Of a DNA stretch of 64,000 bases, positions 35,705 to 43,596 are shown one piece after another. The DNA comes from DATBFU01 sp035498405 (GTDB taxonomy: Bacteria; Acidobacteriota; Thermoanaerobaculia; UBA5066; Gp7-AA6): assembly GCA_035498405.1 (NCBI GenBank), contig DATKAE010000132.1:1-64000 (forward strand). Direction: 5' to 3'. Each line of letters begins with the position of its first letter. Within the stretch, counting starts at the first letter, position 1. The notes beneath the pieces are model-generated. The model did not search any database, had not been told where the DNA came from, and worked only from the letters and a program-made list of their open reading frames with translations. Made by a program: the position numbers and the translations under genes.

Positions 35705-37102
35705 TCAGTGCGTGTGCGCTGGTGGCGTCGCGGATTTCGAGTCGAGTGAGGAATTGCCGGGAGCGGAGGTGGCCGGCGGCGACCCATGGGAATGGCCCTC
35801 GGGACCGGTCATGGTTCCGAGTGCGGCCTTCAACCGGGACTCCGAATCGATCAAGAAGTTGGCCTGCGTGACGACCTCTTCCCCCGGCTGAATCCCTTCT
35901 TTGATCTCGAAGAAGCCGTCGGCTTTCGCCCCCGTGGTCACCGCGCGCGGCTCGAACCGTCCTTCCCCCTTCGCCACGAAGACGATGGATCGAGTCCCGG
36001 TCGAGAGCACCGCACCGTCGGGCACCGTCACAACGCGTCCGAGCGGGCGCTCGAGCGTGAGGTCCGCGTACATCTCGGGCTTCAGGCTTCCGTCCAGGTT
36101 CGGAAGCTCGACGCGGACCTTGAGGGTTCGTGTCTTTTCGTCGAGAACGGGTGAGATGAAGGAAACCTTTCCTGTCCAGGTTCGACCAGGCAGATACGAG
36201 AGGCTCATCCGGGCCGTTTGCCCGAGAGCGACGAACGGCGCCTCGGATTCGTAGACATCGGCCTGAACCCAGACGCGGCGGATTCCGGCGATGTCGAAGA
36301 GCGTGTCGGACGGCATGACGCGGGCTCCCTGAACGGCGTTCTTGGACATCACGAATCCGTCGACCGGGGAGTACAGCGTCAGAGCCTTCTTGGGTTTCCC
36401 TGTCTCCTCGAGCTCGGAAATCTCTCCGGGGCTGATGTCCCAGAGGAGAAGCCGCTGCCGAGCGGATTCATAGAGATCCACTGCTCCGCGTGCGGCGTCT
36501 GGATTCGGAGACGTCTGCAGTTGCCGGCGCGCGCGGAACGCGATCAAGTACTCCTCCTGCGTCGCCAGGAGGTCGGGGCTGTAGATCGAGAGCAGTGGCT
36601 GGCCCTCTCGCACGGACTCGCCCGTGTAATCCACGTACAAATGCTCCACGTAGCCCTCGAACTTCGCGTGGATGTGATGAAGAAGCGTCTCGTCGAGGGT
36701 CACGCGCCCCACCGTTCGGATCTTTTTGACGAGCTCCCGGCTTCCCGCCCTGCCAAGCTGGACTCCAATCGCCTGCTGTCGCTCTTGCGTCAGTGAGATC
36801 GTCGAGTAGCCTTCCAGGCCCGCGACGGGCGCTCCTTCGGTCCCCTCCGCATAGACGGGGACGAGATCCATGTCCATGAAGGGCGACTTGCCGGGTTTGT
36901 CTGACTTATAGCCGGGACTCATCGGGTCGGTCCAATAGAGGACCTTCCTTTCGCGAGGTGTGAGGCGCGAAGCGGGGGGGGTCGCCGCGGAGGCTGCTCC
37001 GGGTCTGGCAGACTTCGCCCGAGAGAGAGCGAGCACACCAAAGGCCACGGCGAAGAGCACCGCCAGCACCCAGGGAAGTGTGGAACGAGAAGAGAATTTC
37101 AT
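35705..37102 (-). CDS. cusB: CusB-type efflux periplasmic adaptor (membrane fusion protein)
   Basis: The protein has 465 residues. An N-terminal anchor (WVLAVLFAVAFGVLAL) is followed near residue 55 by a heavy-metal-binding segment, YWTDPMSPGYKSDKPGKSP with MDMDLVPVY, the Met-rich motif that captures Cu(I)/Ag(I) in CusB. Then come the barrel-sandwich/lipoyl half-motifs (GYVEHLYVDYTGESVREGQPL...; LYSPVDGFVMSKNAVQGARV) around a short hairpin, a beta-barrel, and a membrane-proximal domain. The C-terminus is His/Ser/Pro-rich (GHSHGSPP..., PPAHTH), plausibly extra metal capture. It joins the RND pump to the outer-membrane channel and is tightly spaced with both neighbours. Confidence 0.9.
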   Translation of the reverse strand: MKFSSRSTLPWVLAVLFAVAFGVLALSRAKSARPGAASAATPPASRLTPRERKVLYWTDPMSPGYKSDKPGKSPFMDMDLVPVYAEGTEGAPVAGLEGYSTISLTQERQQAIGVQLGRAGSRELVKKIRTVGRVTLDETLLHHIHAKFEGYVEHLYVDYTGESVREGQPLLSIYSPDLLATQEEYLIAFRARRQLQTSPNPDAARGAVDLYESARQRLLLWDISPGEISELEETGKPKKALTLYSPVDGFVMSKNAVQGARVMPSDTLFDIAGIRRVWVQADVYESEAPFVALGQTARMSLSYLPGRTWTGKVSFISPVLDEKTRTLKVRVELPNLDGSLKPEMYADLTLERPLGRVVTVPDGAVLSTGTRSIVFVAKGEGRFEPRAVTTGAKADGFFEIKEGIQPGEEVVTQANFLIDSESRLKAALGTMTGPEGHSHGSPPATSAPGNSSLDSKSATPPAHTH

Positions 37103-37108
37103 GGTCGT

Positions 37109-38503
37109 CTACCTCATGGAGGGAGAGGAGCTCATTCCGACCGCGGCGCTCGTCGAGCCCATGATCGAGCCCTTGCTTGTCGCAACGGCGGGGCCTACCG
37201 CTGTCATGCTGGCGCTCGGCTGGAGCTCGGCTTCGTCGATGGCGACGCGCCACTTCTCTGCGTCCCCAAGCCGTCCGAGATAAGTGGCCCGGTCGGCATA
37301 CAGCGTGGTGAGCGCTTCCAGAACGGTTACGAAGGGCACCTTGCCGGTTCGGTAGCTCGCGACGGCCGATTCCAGAGAGAGCTCGTCGGTCGGCAGGACT
37401 CCCTCCCGATAGAGCCGCGCGACGCGGAGCGCCGCGTCGAGGTTGCGGAAGCGTTCGCGAGTTCGGAACTCGAGCTCGAGGGCGGCGGAGGAGTAGAGGC
37501 TTTCATCGGAGTGAAGTTCCGCCTTCGCCGCCTCGAGGCGAGGCTTCTGACGAGAGCCGGCGTAGATTGGCAGGGTGATCCCGAGCCCGACCTGCCACAT
37601 GGGGTCGAGGCCGCCACGGTACATCGGGCCGCCGCTGGCGACGAAATCGGGGAGGAGGTCCTTCTTCGCGAGCTCCACGCGCGACCGGTCGGCTTCGATT
37701 CCGTGGCTCGCCGCGGCAAGCTCCGGGCTTCTATCCCGAACGGCGATCAGCAAGGCGTCCAGGGCGGGTACGTCGGGCCGATACTCCAGATGCTGGTCCG
37801 TGTCGAGGGGAGCGTCTTGCGGACGACCGACCACTCGGTTGAGCTCTGTCCGCCGGTTCGCGACCTGTGCGGTCTGATCCGCTCGCGCCTCGTCGAGACG
37901 CAGGACCTCGACCTGCGCGCGGAGTACGTCCTGCTGGACACCGAGGCCGACCGCGTACCGCTCGCGGGTGATCGTGGAGATCTCTCGCCAGGCGCGACTC
38001 CGATCTTCGATCAGGTCCAGAAGAGAACGGGCCAACAGGTACTCGTAGTAGGCGCGGCGCACCCTCGCTTCAACCGCGAGCCGCGTGCGCCCCACGGTCC
38101 CGGCCTTCACTTCCTCGGCGCGAAAGGCGGCTTCCTCGCCGGCGAGGCGTAGCTTGCCGGGCCACGGAAGCGGTTGTGCGAACACGAGGCCGAGAAACGT
38201 CATGTCCTGTACGCCGAGCGAGAAGGCCCAGCCGTCGTTCTGGTAGTTGAGGGCCAGAAACGGGTCGGGGAGCGTACGGGCGGGGGCGATACGGAAGCCC
38301 GCCGCCTCCGCGGTTGCGGCCGAGGCGGCGATGTCTGGATTCTTCGCGAGGGCCTCGGATACGAGATCCTCGAGACCGCGATCTGTGAACGTGGCCCGGG
38401 CTGCTCCGCTCGACTGCAGCGGCGATTGCCCGAGTACAGGGGCGCCCGCCGCCACGGCCAGGAGTGCGCCCGAAAGAAAATTCCGAAGTCTGTGCGTGGT
38501 CAC
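37109..38503 (-). CDS. cusC: TolC/CusC-family outer-membrane efflux channel
   Basis: The start is taken at the GTG at 38503, with GGAGG eight bases upstream; a TTG at 38518 overlaps that site and is less likely. The product has 464 residues. The signal peptide is in FLSGALLAVAAGAPVLGQ. The repeated OMF structure is visible: two related halves with long helices (EALAKNPDIAASAATAEAAG..., and RAYYEYLLARSLLDLIEDR...), strand-forming LALNYQNDGWAF and GLGITLPIYAGSRQKPRLEAAKAE. It forms the outer-membrane duct for the CusBA proteins encoded directly downstream. Confidence 0.88.
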   Translation of the reverse strand: MTTHRLRNFLSGALLAVAAGAPVLGQSPLQSSGAARATFTDRGLEDLVSEALAKNPDIAASAATAEAAGFRIAPARTLPDPFLALNYQNDGWAFSLGVQDMTFLGLVFAQPLPWPGKLRLAGEEAAFRAEEVKAGTVGRTRLAVEARVRRAYYEYLLARSLLDLIEDRSRAWREISTITRERYAVGLGVQQDVLRAQVEVLRLDEARADQTAQVANRRTELNRVVGRPQDAPLDTDQHLEYRPDVPALDALLIAVRDRSPELAAASHGIEADRSRVELAKKDLLPDFVASGGPMYRGGLDPMWQVGLGITLPIYAGSRQKPRLEAAKAELHSDESLYSSAALELEFRTRERFRNLDAALRVARLYREGVLPTDELSLESAVASYRTGKVPFVTVLEALTTLYADRATYLGRLGDAEKWRVAIDEAELQPSASMTAVGPAVATSKGSIMGSTSAAVGMSSSPSMR

Positions 38504-38590
38504 CGGTCTTGCCTCCAATGGGTCCGGAACGGACTCCGAACCGAAGGGCGGAGAAACTCCGCCGCCTCTCTTCTCAGGAGAAGGCCGGTG

Positions 38591-38980
38591 TCAGATCAGG
38601 AGCTGGGAGTGCAGCCGGTAAAGGGGAGGACTCTCGGTGCGCGGTTCGAGGCGGAAATACCCCGGAGCGGGGATCGGGGGTCGATCGTCGACGAGGGTTG
38701 GCGTTTGGGCGAGGGCAGCGGCAACGGCTCCCGTCGCGTTGGCCGGGCCGGTCGCCGCGAACGAAGCGGGCGCCCCGCCATGCGGCGCGGGACATTCCGG
38801 ACATGTCAGCGTCTGCTCGCTGGCACAGCAGCTCATCGTCGAAGCTTGCGGCGCGGGCGCCAGAACACTGCAGCAGTCGCCCGCTCCCGGCGGGAACGTC
38901 GAGAGCAGCAGCAGACCGACGAGAACGAAGCCCCACGTGCGGGGACGTTGTCCCGCCATCGGAATGTCGTTCTTCTTCAT
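38591..38980 (-). CDS. Small exported Cys-rich protein in the copper locus
   Basis: The protein has 129 residues. The start is ATG 38980, with ATG 38959 as an alternative. A hydrophobic export segment (WGFVLVGLLLLSTFPPGAG) is followed by six Cys within 28 residues: DCC, SCC and CPEC (Cys36, 37, 51, 52, 60, 63), with a Met between them, and then an Ala/Pro-rich tail without recognisable fold. It lies upstream of the cusC-B-A genes on the same strand and 300 bases from the divergent copA. A periplasmic copper-binding or sensing role is suggested by position and Cys content only. I do not recognise a family. Confidence 0.5.
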   Translation of the reverse strand: MKKNDIPMAGQRPRTWGFVLVGLLLLSTFPPGAGDCCSVLAPAPQASTMSCCASEQTLTCPECPAPHGGAPASFAATGPANATGAVAAALAQTPTLVDDRPPIPAPGYFRLEPRTESPPLYRLHSQLLI

Positions 38981-39284
38981 CGTCTACGGAGCCTGCTCGG
39001 TCCGCTCACGGTCTTCATGACGCACGAACATCATAGCAGGGCTGGTTCGCCGTGGCCCTCCGGTGTACCCGGCGCCGGTCAAACGACCAAGTCCAACGTT
39101 TTGGCGGGCGTATGCAACGATCTCCGGTAGCCTACGCTTGGGCATAGGCTTCGGACTGAAACGGGCCCAGACCGCCGGTTATTTCTCGCGTCGCTGGCCG
39201 GGAGCTGTCGTGGCAGATGCCGGGGGCAGGAGCCGGACGCCCGCCTCGGAGGAATGCGGATTTGTTGCAAATGGCGGAGTGTTC
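38981..39284. other. Divergent control region of the copper locus, ~300 bp
   Basis: This region separates the leftward Cys-rich/cus genes from rightward copA. It contains an imperfect 22-base palindrome at 39129-39150. An open frame joined to copA runs through much of it, but lacks conserved sequence. I find no clear -35/-10 pair on either strand. Confidence 0.4.
39129..39150. promoter_or_regulatory. Imperfect palindrome, candidate copper-responsive operator
   Basis: Arms AGCCTA and TAGGCT flank a 10-base centre that is itself nearly self-complementary (one mismatched pair, then GC/GC). It sits about 135 bases before the copA start, in the divergent region. It does not match a CueR or CsoR box that I can recall with certainty. 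Confidence 0.35.
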
Positions 39285-41759
39285 GTGAGCATACAAGGGC
39301 GACCGCCGGTCTCCGCCGATGCCGGTGCCGCGGTCGATCCGGTCTGCGGTATGACGGTGGACCCGGAGACCTCGCTTTCGACGGACTGGCACGGGCGCCG
39401 TTATTTCTTCTGTGCGCCTAGCTGCAAGCGAAACTTCGAGGCCGACCCGACGCGTTACCTGACGAGCTCCCCGGCGGCGGACGGCGTCACCTCGGCGGCC
39501 GGACCGAGTGCCGAAGGATCCGAGCCGACCCGCGTCCGCTACGTCTGTCCGATGGACCCGGAAGTGCGCGAGGCGAAGCCCGGTCCTTGCCGCAAATGCG
39601 GCATGGCGCTCGAGCCGAATGCGCCGACCGAACCGGGCACGAAGGTCGAATGGGTGTGCCTGATGCACTCCCAGATCGTCCGGGACGGGCCCGGGCACTG
39701 CCCGATCTGCGGCATGGCCCTCGAGCCGCGGACGGTCGCCTTGGAGGAAGTCGAGAACCCGGAACTGACCGACATGCGCCGGCGCTTCTGGGTCTCGGCG
39801 ATTCTGAGCGCTCCGATCCTGCTCCTGACGATGAGCGAGATGCTCGGACTTGGCCCCCTCCAGCGTCTGCGCGAGTCGCCTCTTGGAGGTTGGCTCGAGC
39901 TCGCTCTCGCCACGCCCGTCGTTCTTTGGGGAGGTTGGCCGTTCTTCTTGCGCGCATGGCGGTCGGTCCACTCCCGCAACCTCAACATGTTCACGCTGAT
40001 CGGCATGGGCGTGGCCGTCGCTTACGCCTACAGCGTGGTAGCGACGCTTCTGCCAAGCCTCTTCCCGGAATCCTTCCGCGATCATGCGGGTCGCGTTGGC
40101 GTCTATTACGAAGCGGCGGCGGCTATCGTCACGCTCGTGCTGCTCGGGCAGGTGATGGAGCTGAAGGCCCGCGGCCGCACGGGCACGGCGATCCGGGCGC
40201 TCCTGGAGCTTGCGCCGAGGACGGCTCGCCGTGTCGAGGCGGGTGGAAGAGAGCAAGACGTTCCGATGGAATCGGTGCGAGTCGGGGACCGGCTGCGCGT
40301 TCGCCCGGGCGAAAGAGTGCCGGTGGACGGGATCGTCGAGGAAGGTTCGAGCTCGGTCGATGAGTCCATGGTGACCGGCGAGCCGATCCCGGTCGCAAAG
40401 GCCGCGGGAGACTTTGTGATCGGAGCCACGATCAACGGCAACGGGTCGTTTCTCATGCGGTCGGAGCGCGTCGGCTCCGAGACCCTGCTCGCCCGGATCG
40501 TGCGAATGGTGGGGGAGGCGCAGCGGAGCCGCGCTCCCATCCAGAGCCTGGCCGATAAGGTGTCCGGATACTTCGTGCCGGCGGTCGTCCTGTTCGCCGC
40601 GCTCACGTTCGTGGCTTGGAGCCTCTTCGGCCCGGCCCCACGGATGGCCTATGCGGTCGTCAACGCGGTCGCCGTCTTGATCATCGCCTGCCCCTGCGCG
40701 CTCGGCCTCGCGACTCCGATGTCGATCATGGTGGCGAGCGGCAAGGGCGCGACCGTCGGCGTGCTCTTTCGAAATGCCGGGGCGATCGAAACGCTGCGAA
40801 AGGTCGATACGCTCGTCGTCGACAAGACGGGGACGCTGACTGAGGGACGGCCGCGGCTCGTCTTCGTGCACTCCCTCGGAGGCGCCTCCAACTCGGACTT
40901 GCTGCGTCTTGCGGCCAGTCTCGAGCGGGGGAGCGAGCATCCGCTGGCCGAGGCGGTCGTGAAGGCCGCCGAGGCCCGCGGACTGCCGTTGCTGGCCGTC
41001 TCGGGATTCGAGTCGCGAACGGGCAAAGGCGTCATGGGCGTCGTCGGGGGTCGCCGCGTCGTCCTGGGCAACCCAGGGATGTTCTCCGAGCTTGGAATCG
41101 AGCTTCGTCCGCTGGAGACCAGAGCCGCAAGCCGGCGCGCGCTCGGGGAGACGGTGCTCCTGATGTCGATCGACGGCAAAGCGGCCGGGCTCCTGAGCGT
41201 GGCCGATCCGATCAAGAAGACGACAGGCGAGGCCCTTCGGGAGCTGCGCCGGGCGGGCCTCCGCATCGTGATGGTGACGGGCGACAGCCGAACGACCGCG
41301 GAGGCTGTGGCAAGACCGCTCGGGATCGACGAGATCTTCGCGGGCGTGCTCCCGGGCGAGAAGGTCGGGGCTGTGCGGCACCTCCAAGCGGAGGGGCGGA
41401 TCGTCGCAATGGCGGGCGACGGGATCAACGACGCACCGGGCCTGGCGCAGGCCGATGTCGGAATCGCGATGGGGACCGGAACGGACGTCGCGATGCAGAG
41501 CGCGGACGTGACGCTGGTCAAGGGCGATCTGCTCGGGATCGTTCGGGCGCGGCATCTCTCGCAGGCCACGATGCGCAATATCAAGCAGAATCTCTTCTTC
41601 GCCTTCGTCTACAACGCGATCGGCGTGCCGATCGCGGGAGGCGCCCTGTATCCCGTCTTCGGCCTGCTCCTTTCGCCGATGCTCGCCGCTGCGGCGATGA
41701 GCTTCAGCTCCGTCTCCGTGATCGGCAACTCGCTGCGTCTGCGGCGATCGAAGGTCTGA
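39285..41759 (+). CDS. copA: Copper-translocating P1B-type ATPase with YHS and two HMBD modules
   Basis: The start is GTG 39285 (GGAG five bases upstream), giving 824 residues; an open frame reaches back to 39063 but shows no conserved sequence. The order is: YHS domain (DPVCGMTVDP...FCAPSCKRNF), two tandem heavy-metal-binding modules (YVCPMDPEVREAKPGPCRKC and VCLMHSQIVRDGPGHCPIC), then the ATPase. The ion path has CPC in IIACPCALGLATP; phosphorylation is at DKTGTLTEG; the hinge is GDGINDAPGLAQADVGIAMG; late helices carry YNAIGVP and MSFSSVSV, all copper-type. There is no classical GMTCxxC domain. It exports Cu(I) from the cytoplasm and complements the periplasmic CusCBA pump opposite. Confidence 0.92.
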   Translation: MSIQGRPPVSADAGAAVDPVCGMTVDPETSLSTDWHGRRYFFCAPSCKRNFEADPTRYLTSSPAADGVTSAAGPSAEGSEPTRVRYVCPMDPEVREAKPGPCRKCGMALEPNAPTEPGTKVEWVCLMHSQIVRDGPGHCPICGMALEPRTVALEEVENPELTDMRRRFWVSAILSAPILLLTMSEMLGLGPLQRLRESPLGGWLELALATPVVLWGGWPFFLRAWRSVHSRNLNMFTLIGMGVAVAYAYSVVATLLPSLFPESFRDHAGRVGVYYEAAAAIVTLVLLGQVMELKARGRTGTAIRALLELAPRTARRVEAGGREQDVPMESVRVGDRLRVRPGERVPVDGIVEEGSSSVDESMVTGEPIPVAKAAGDFVIGATINGNGSFLMRSERVGSETLLARIVRMVGEAQRSRAPIQSLADKVSGYFVPAVVLFAALTFVAWSLFGPAPRMAYAVVNAVAVLIIACPCALGLATPMSIMVASGKGATVGVLFRNAGAIETLRKVDTLVVDKTGTLTEGRPRLVFVHSLGGASNSDLLRLAASLERGSEHPLAEAVVKAAEARGLPLLAVSGFESRTGKGVMGVVGGRRVVLGNPGMFSELGIELRPLETRAASRRALGETVLLMSIDGKAAGLLSVADPIKKTTGEALRELRRAGLRIVMVTGDSRTTAEAVARPLGIDEIFAGVLPGEKVGAVRHLQAEGRIVAMAGDGINDAPGLAQADVGIAMGTGTDVAMQSADVTLVKGDLLGIVRARHLSQATMRNIKQNLFFAFVYNAIGVPIAGGALYPVFGLLLSPMLAAAAMSFSSVSVIGNSLRLRRSKV

Positions 41760-41795
41760 GCCCCTCGGGAGAGGCGGGCCGCCGGCCGAAGCCGA

Positions 41796-42566
41796 TTAGC
41801 TCACGGCTTTTCGCCGAAAGCGGTTGAGCCCGAAGAGCAAGAAGAACAAGTCGAAGCAGATCAGCGCGCCGAAGATGGCGAGGGTCGGCAAGTGCGGGAA
41901 CTGAGGCACGAGGGAGGCCCTCAGACCCTCGCTCGCGTAGACGATCGGGTTGGCGAGAACGACCCGGCGCAGCACGGGAAAACTCGCCAGGGCGCTCCAG
42001 GGGTAGTAGGTGCAGCCGAAGAAGATCATCGGGGCGAGCACGAGCGAGAACATGAGGCCGATCTGGGTCTGGCCGATCGAGCAGCCGAGCGACAACCCCA
42101 CGGCGGAAGAGAGGAGCGCGACGAGCAAGGTCACCGCCAGAAATTCGATCGGGTGACCCAGTTGCAGGGCCACACCCTTGCCCACCATCAGCCACGCAGC
42201 CGGAAGGACGACGAGGCCCGCGAGCAGCGCCTGGATCATTCCGGAAAGCACCTTCTCGATCGCGACCCACTCGATCTCGATGGGCGCCAGCAGCCGATCC
42301 TCGATCTCCTTCGTGAACTGGAATTCCGCGATCAACGGCATCGCGACCGCCTGGATTCCGGCGAGCAGCATCGACAACGCGATGATCCCGGGCAAGAGCA
42401 TGCTCTTGTAGGCGAGCGGCATCATGCCGCTCGAAGTGAGCACCCTGCCCAGGACGAAAACGAGCAACATCGGTTGAAGCAGGGTCTGGAGCAAGAGGGG
42501 TAGGAAATTGCGCCGGGCGACATGCGCGTCGCGGGCGAGAAGGGCGAGAAAGGTCTTCGCGTTCAT
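41796..42566 (-). CDS. ABC-2 type exporter permease
   Basis: The protein has 256 residues with six membrane helices, of the ABC-2/NodJ/DrrB type. The signature region before the fifth helix reads LSLGCSIGQTQIGLMFSLVLAPMIFFGCTYYPW, typical of the family; the gating loop LIAEFQFTKEIEDRLLAPIEIEWVAIEKV is also characteristic. It starts seven bases after the ATPase gene. The substrate is unknown; position at the end of the heme operon makes export of a tetrapyrrole or related compound possible but unproven. Confidence 0.85.
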   Translation of the reverse strand: MNAKTFLALLARDAHVARRNFLPLLLQTLLQPMLLVFVLGRVLTSSGMMPLAYKSMLLPGIIALSMLLAGIQAVAMPLIAEFQFTKEIEDRLLAPIEIEWVAIEKVLSGMIQALLAGLVVLPAAWLMVGKGVALQLGHPIEFLAVTLLVALLSSAVGLSLGCSIGQTQIGLMFSLVLAPMIFFGCTYYPWSALASFPVLRRVVLANPIVYASEGLRASLVPQFPHLPTLAIFGALICFDLFFLLFGLNRFRRKAVS

Positions 42567-42573
42567 GCCGCGC

Positions 42574-43593
42574 TCAGTCTCGCAGGCTCCGGCCAGTGTG
42601 GTGGAGAAACAGGTTCTCGAGCGAGGGCTCCGAGATATGGACGTCGTGAATGGCGACCCGCTCGAGCAGGGCCAGGTTCACGATTTCCGGAACGAGAGGG
42701 CCTCCGCGATCCGCGTACAAGTCGATCCCCGACTCCTCCACCGGGCGAGCCTGTGTGACCCCCTGCATCCGCTCGAGCTGTCGGAGGAGCGAGACGGGCC
42801 GCGGCTGCACCTGCAAGCGAATGACGAAGCCGCCCGGCACGGAGCGCTTCAACTCCGCCGGGGGTCCCAAGGCGATGAGCTTTCCATGGTCGACGATCGC
42901 CACGCGATCGCACAGCGCGTCCGCCTCATCCATGTTATGGGTGGTCAGCACGATCGTCCGGCCCCGGCCGTGGTACTCGCGGACGGTTTCCCAAAGCAAC
43001 AGCCGCGTCTGGGGATCGAGTCCCGCCGAGGGCTCGTCGAGGAAGAGAACCTCCGGGTCGTGGACCATGGCGCGAGCGATCGAGAGGCGCTGGAGCATGC
43101 CCCCGGAGAATCCCACGGCGAGCTGGTCCGCGCGATCGGTGAGCCGGAAACGGTCGAGCAGCTCTGTCGCCCGCGAGGCGCGCTCCGCGGCCGGCATTCC
43201 GAAGTAAGCGCCGTGGAACAGGAGGATCTCCCGGGCCGTCAGCGAGAAGTCCAGGTTGGGCCGCTGGGGCACCACACCGATGCGGCGCTTGACGGCGACC
43301 CCGTCGCTCCACACGTCGTGGTCGCCGATCCAGGCGCGCCCCGCGGTCGGGCGCACCCGGGTGGTCAGGACGCCGACGATCGTGGACTTGCCGGCGCCGT
43401 TCGGGCCGAGCAGGCCGAAGAGCTCGCCCGGTGCGACGTCCAGAGAGAGGCCATCCAAGGCGACGATCTCGATCTTGGGCTTGCGATCTCCGCGTCGAAA
43501 CCGGAACGGAACCGCCACACCGGGGCCGCGGGCGACCGGGGGAGGAGTCGTGTAGACCTTGCGCAGGTCCTCGGTACGAACTCCGAGGGGCAT
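42574..43593 (-). CDS. ABC-2 type exporter ATPase
   Basis: The protein has 339 residues. Walker A is GPNGAGKSTIVG, the signature motif is GFSGGMLQRLSIARAMVHDP, Walker B is EVLFLDEPSAGLDP, and the switch His is in VLTTHNMDEAD. The first ~35 residues before the catalytic core are an unusual basic spacer (PVARGPGVAVPFRFRRGDRKPK) inserted between the first strand and the rest. The C-terminal ~70 residues are the accessory domain of DrrA-like ATPases. It partners the permease at 41796 and lies three bases after hemG, so it is co-transcribed with heme genes. Confidence 0.88.
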   Translation of the reverse strand: MPLGVRTEDLRKVYTTPPPVARGPGVAVPFRFRRGDRKPKIEIVALDGLSLDVAPGELFGLLGPNGAGKSTIVGVLTTRVRPTAGRAWIGDHDVWSDGVAVKRRIGVVPQRPNLDFSLTAREILLFHGAYFGMPAAERASRATELLDRFRLTDRADQLAVGFSGGMLQRLSIARAMVHDPEVLFLDEPSAGLDPQTRLLLWETVREYHGRGRTIVLTTHNMDEADALCDRVAIVDHGKLIALGPPAELKRSVPGGFVIRLQVQPRPVSLLRQLERMQGVTQARPVEESGIDLYADRGGPLVPEIVNLALLERVAIHDVHISEPSLENLFLHHTGRSLRD

Positions 43594-43596
43594 TGC

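Noticed and set aside
37109..38518. TTG 38518 as the start of the outer-membrane channel
   Set aside because: It overlaps the GGAGG that best serves the GTG at 38503, which begins just before the signal peptide.
39063..39284. An N-terminal extension of CopA of about 74 residues
   Set aside because: The extension has no conserved or metal-binding sequence, and GTG 39285 has its own GGAG site right before the YHS domain.
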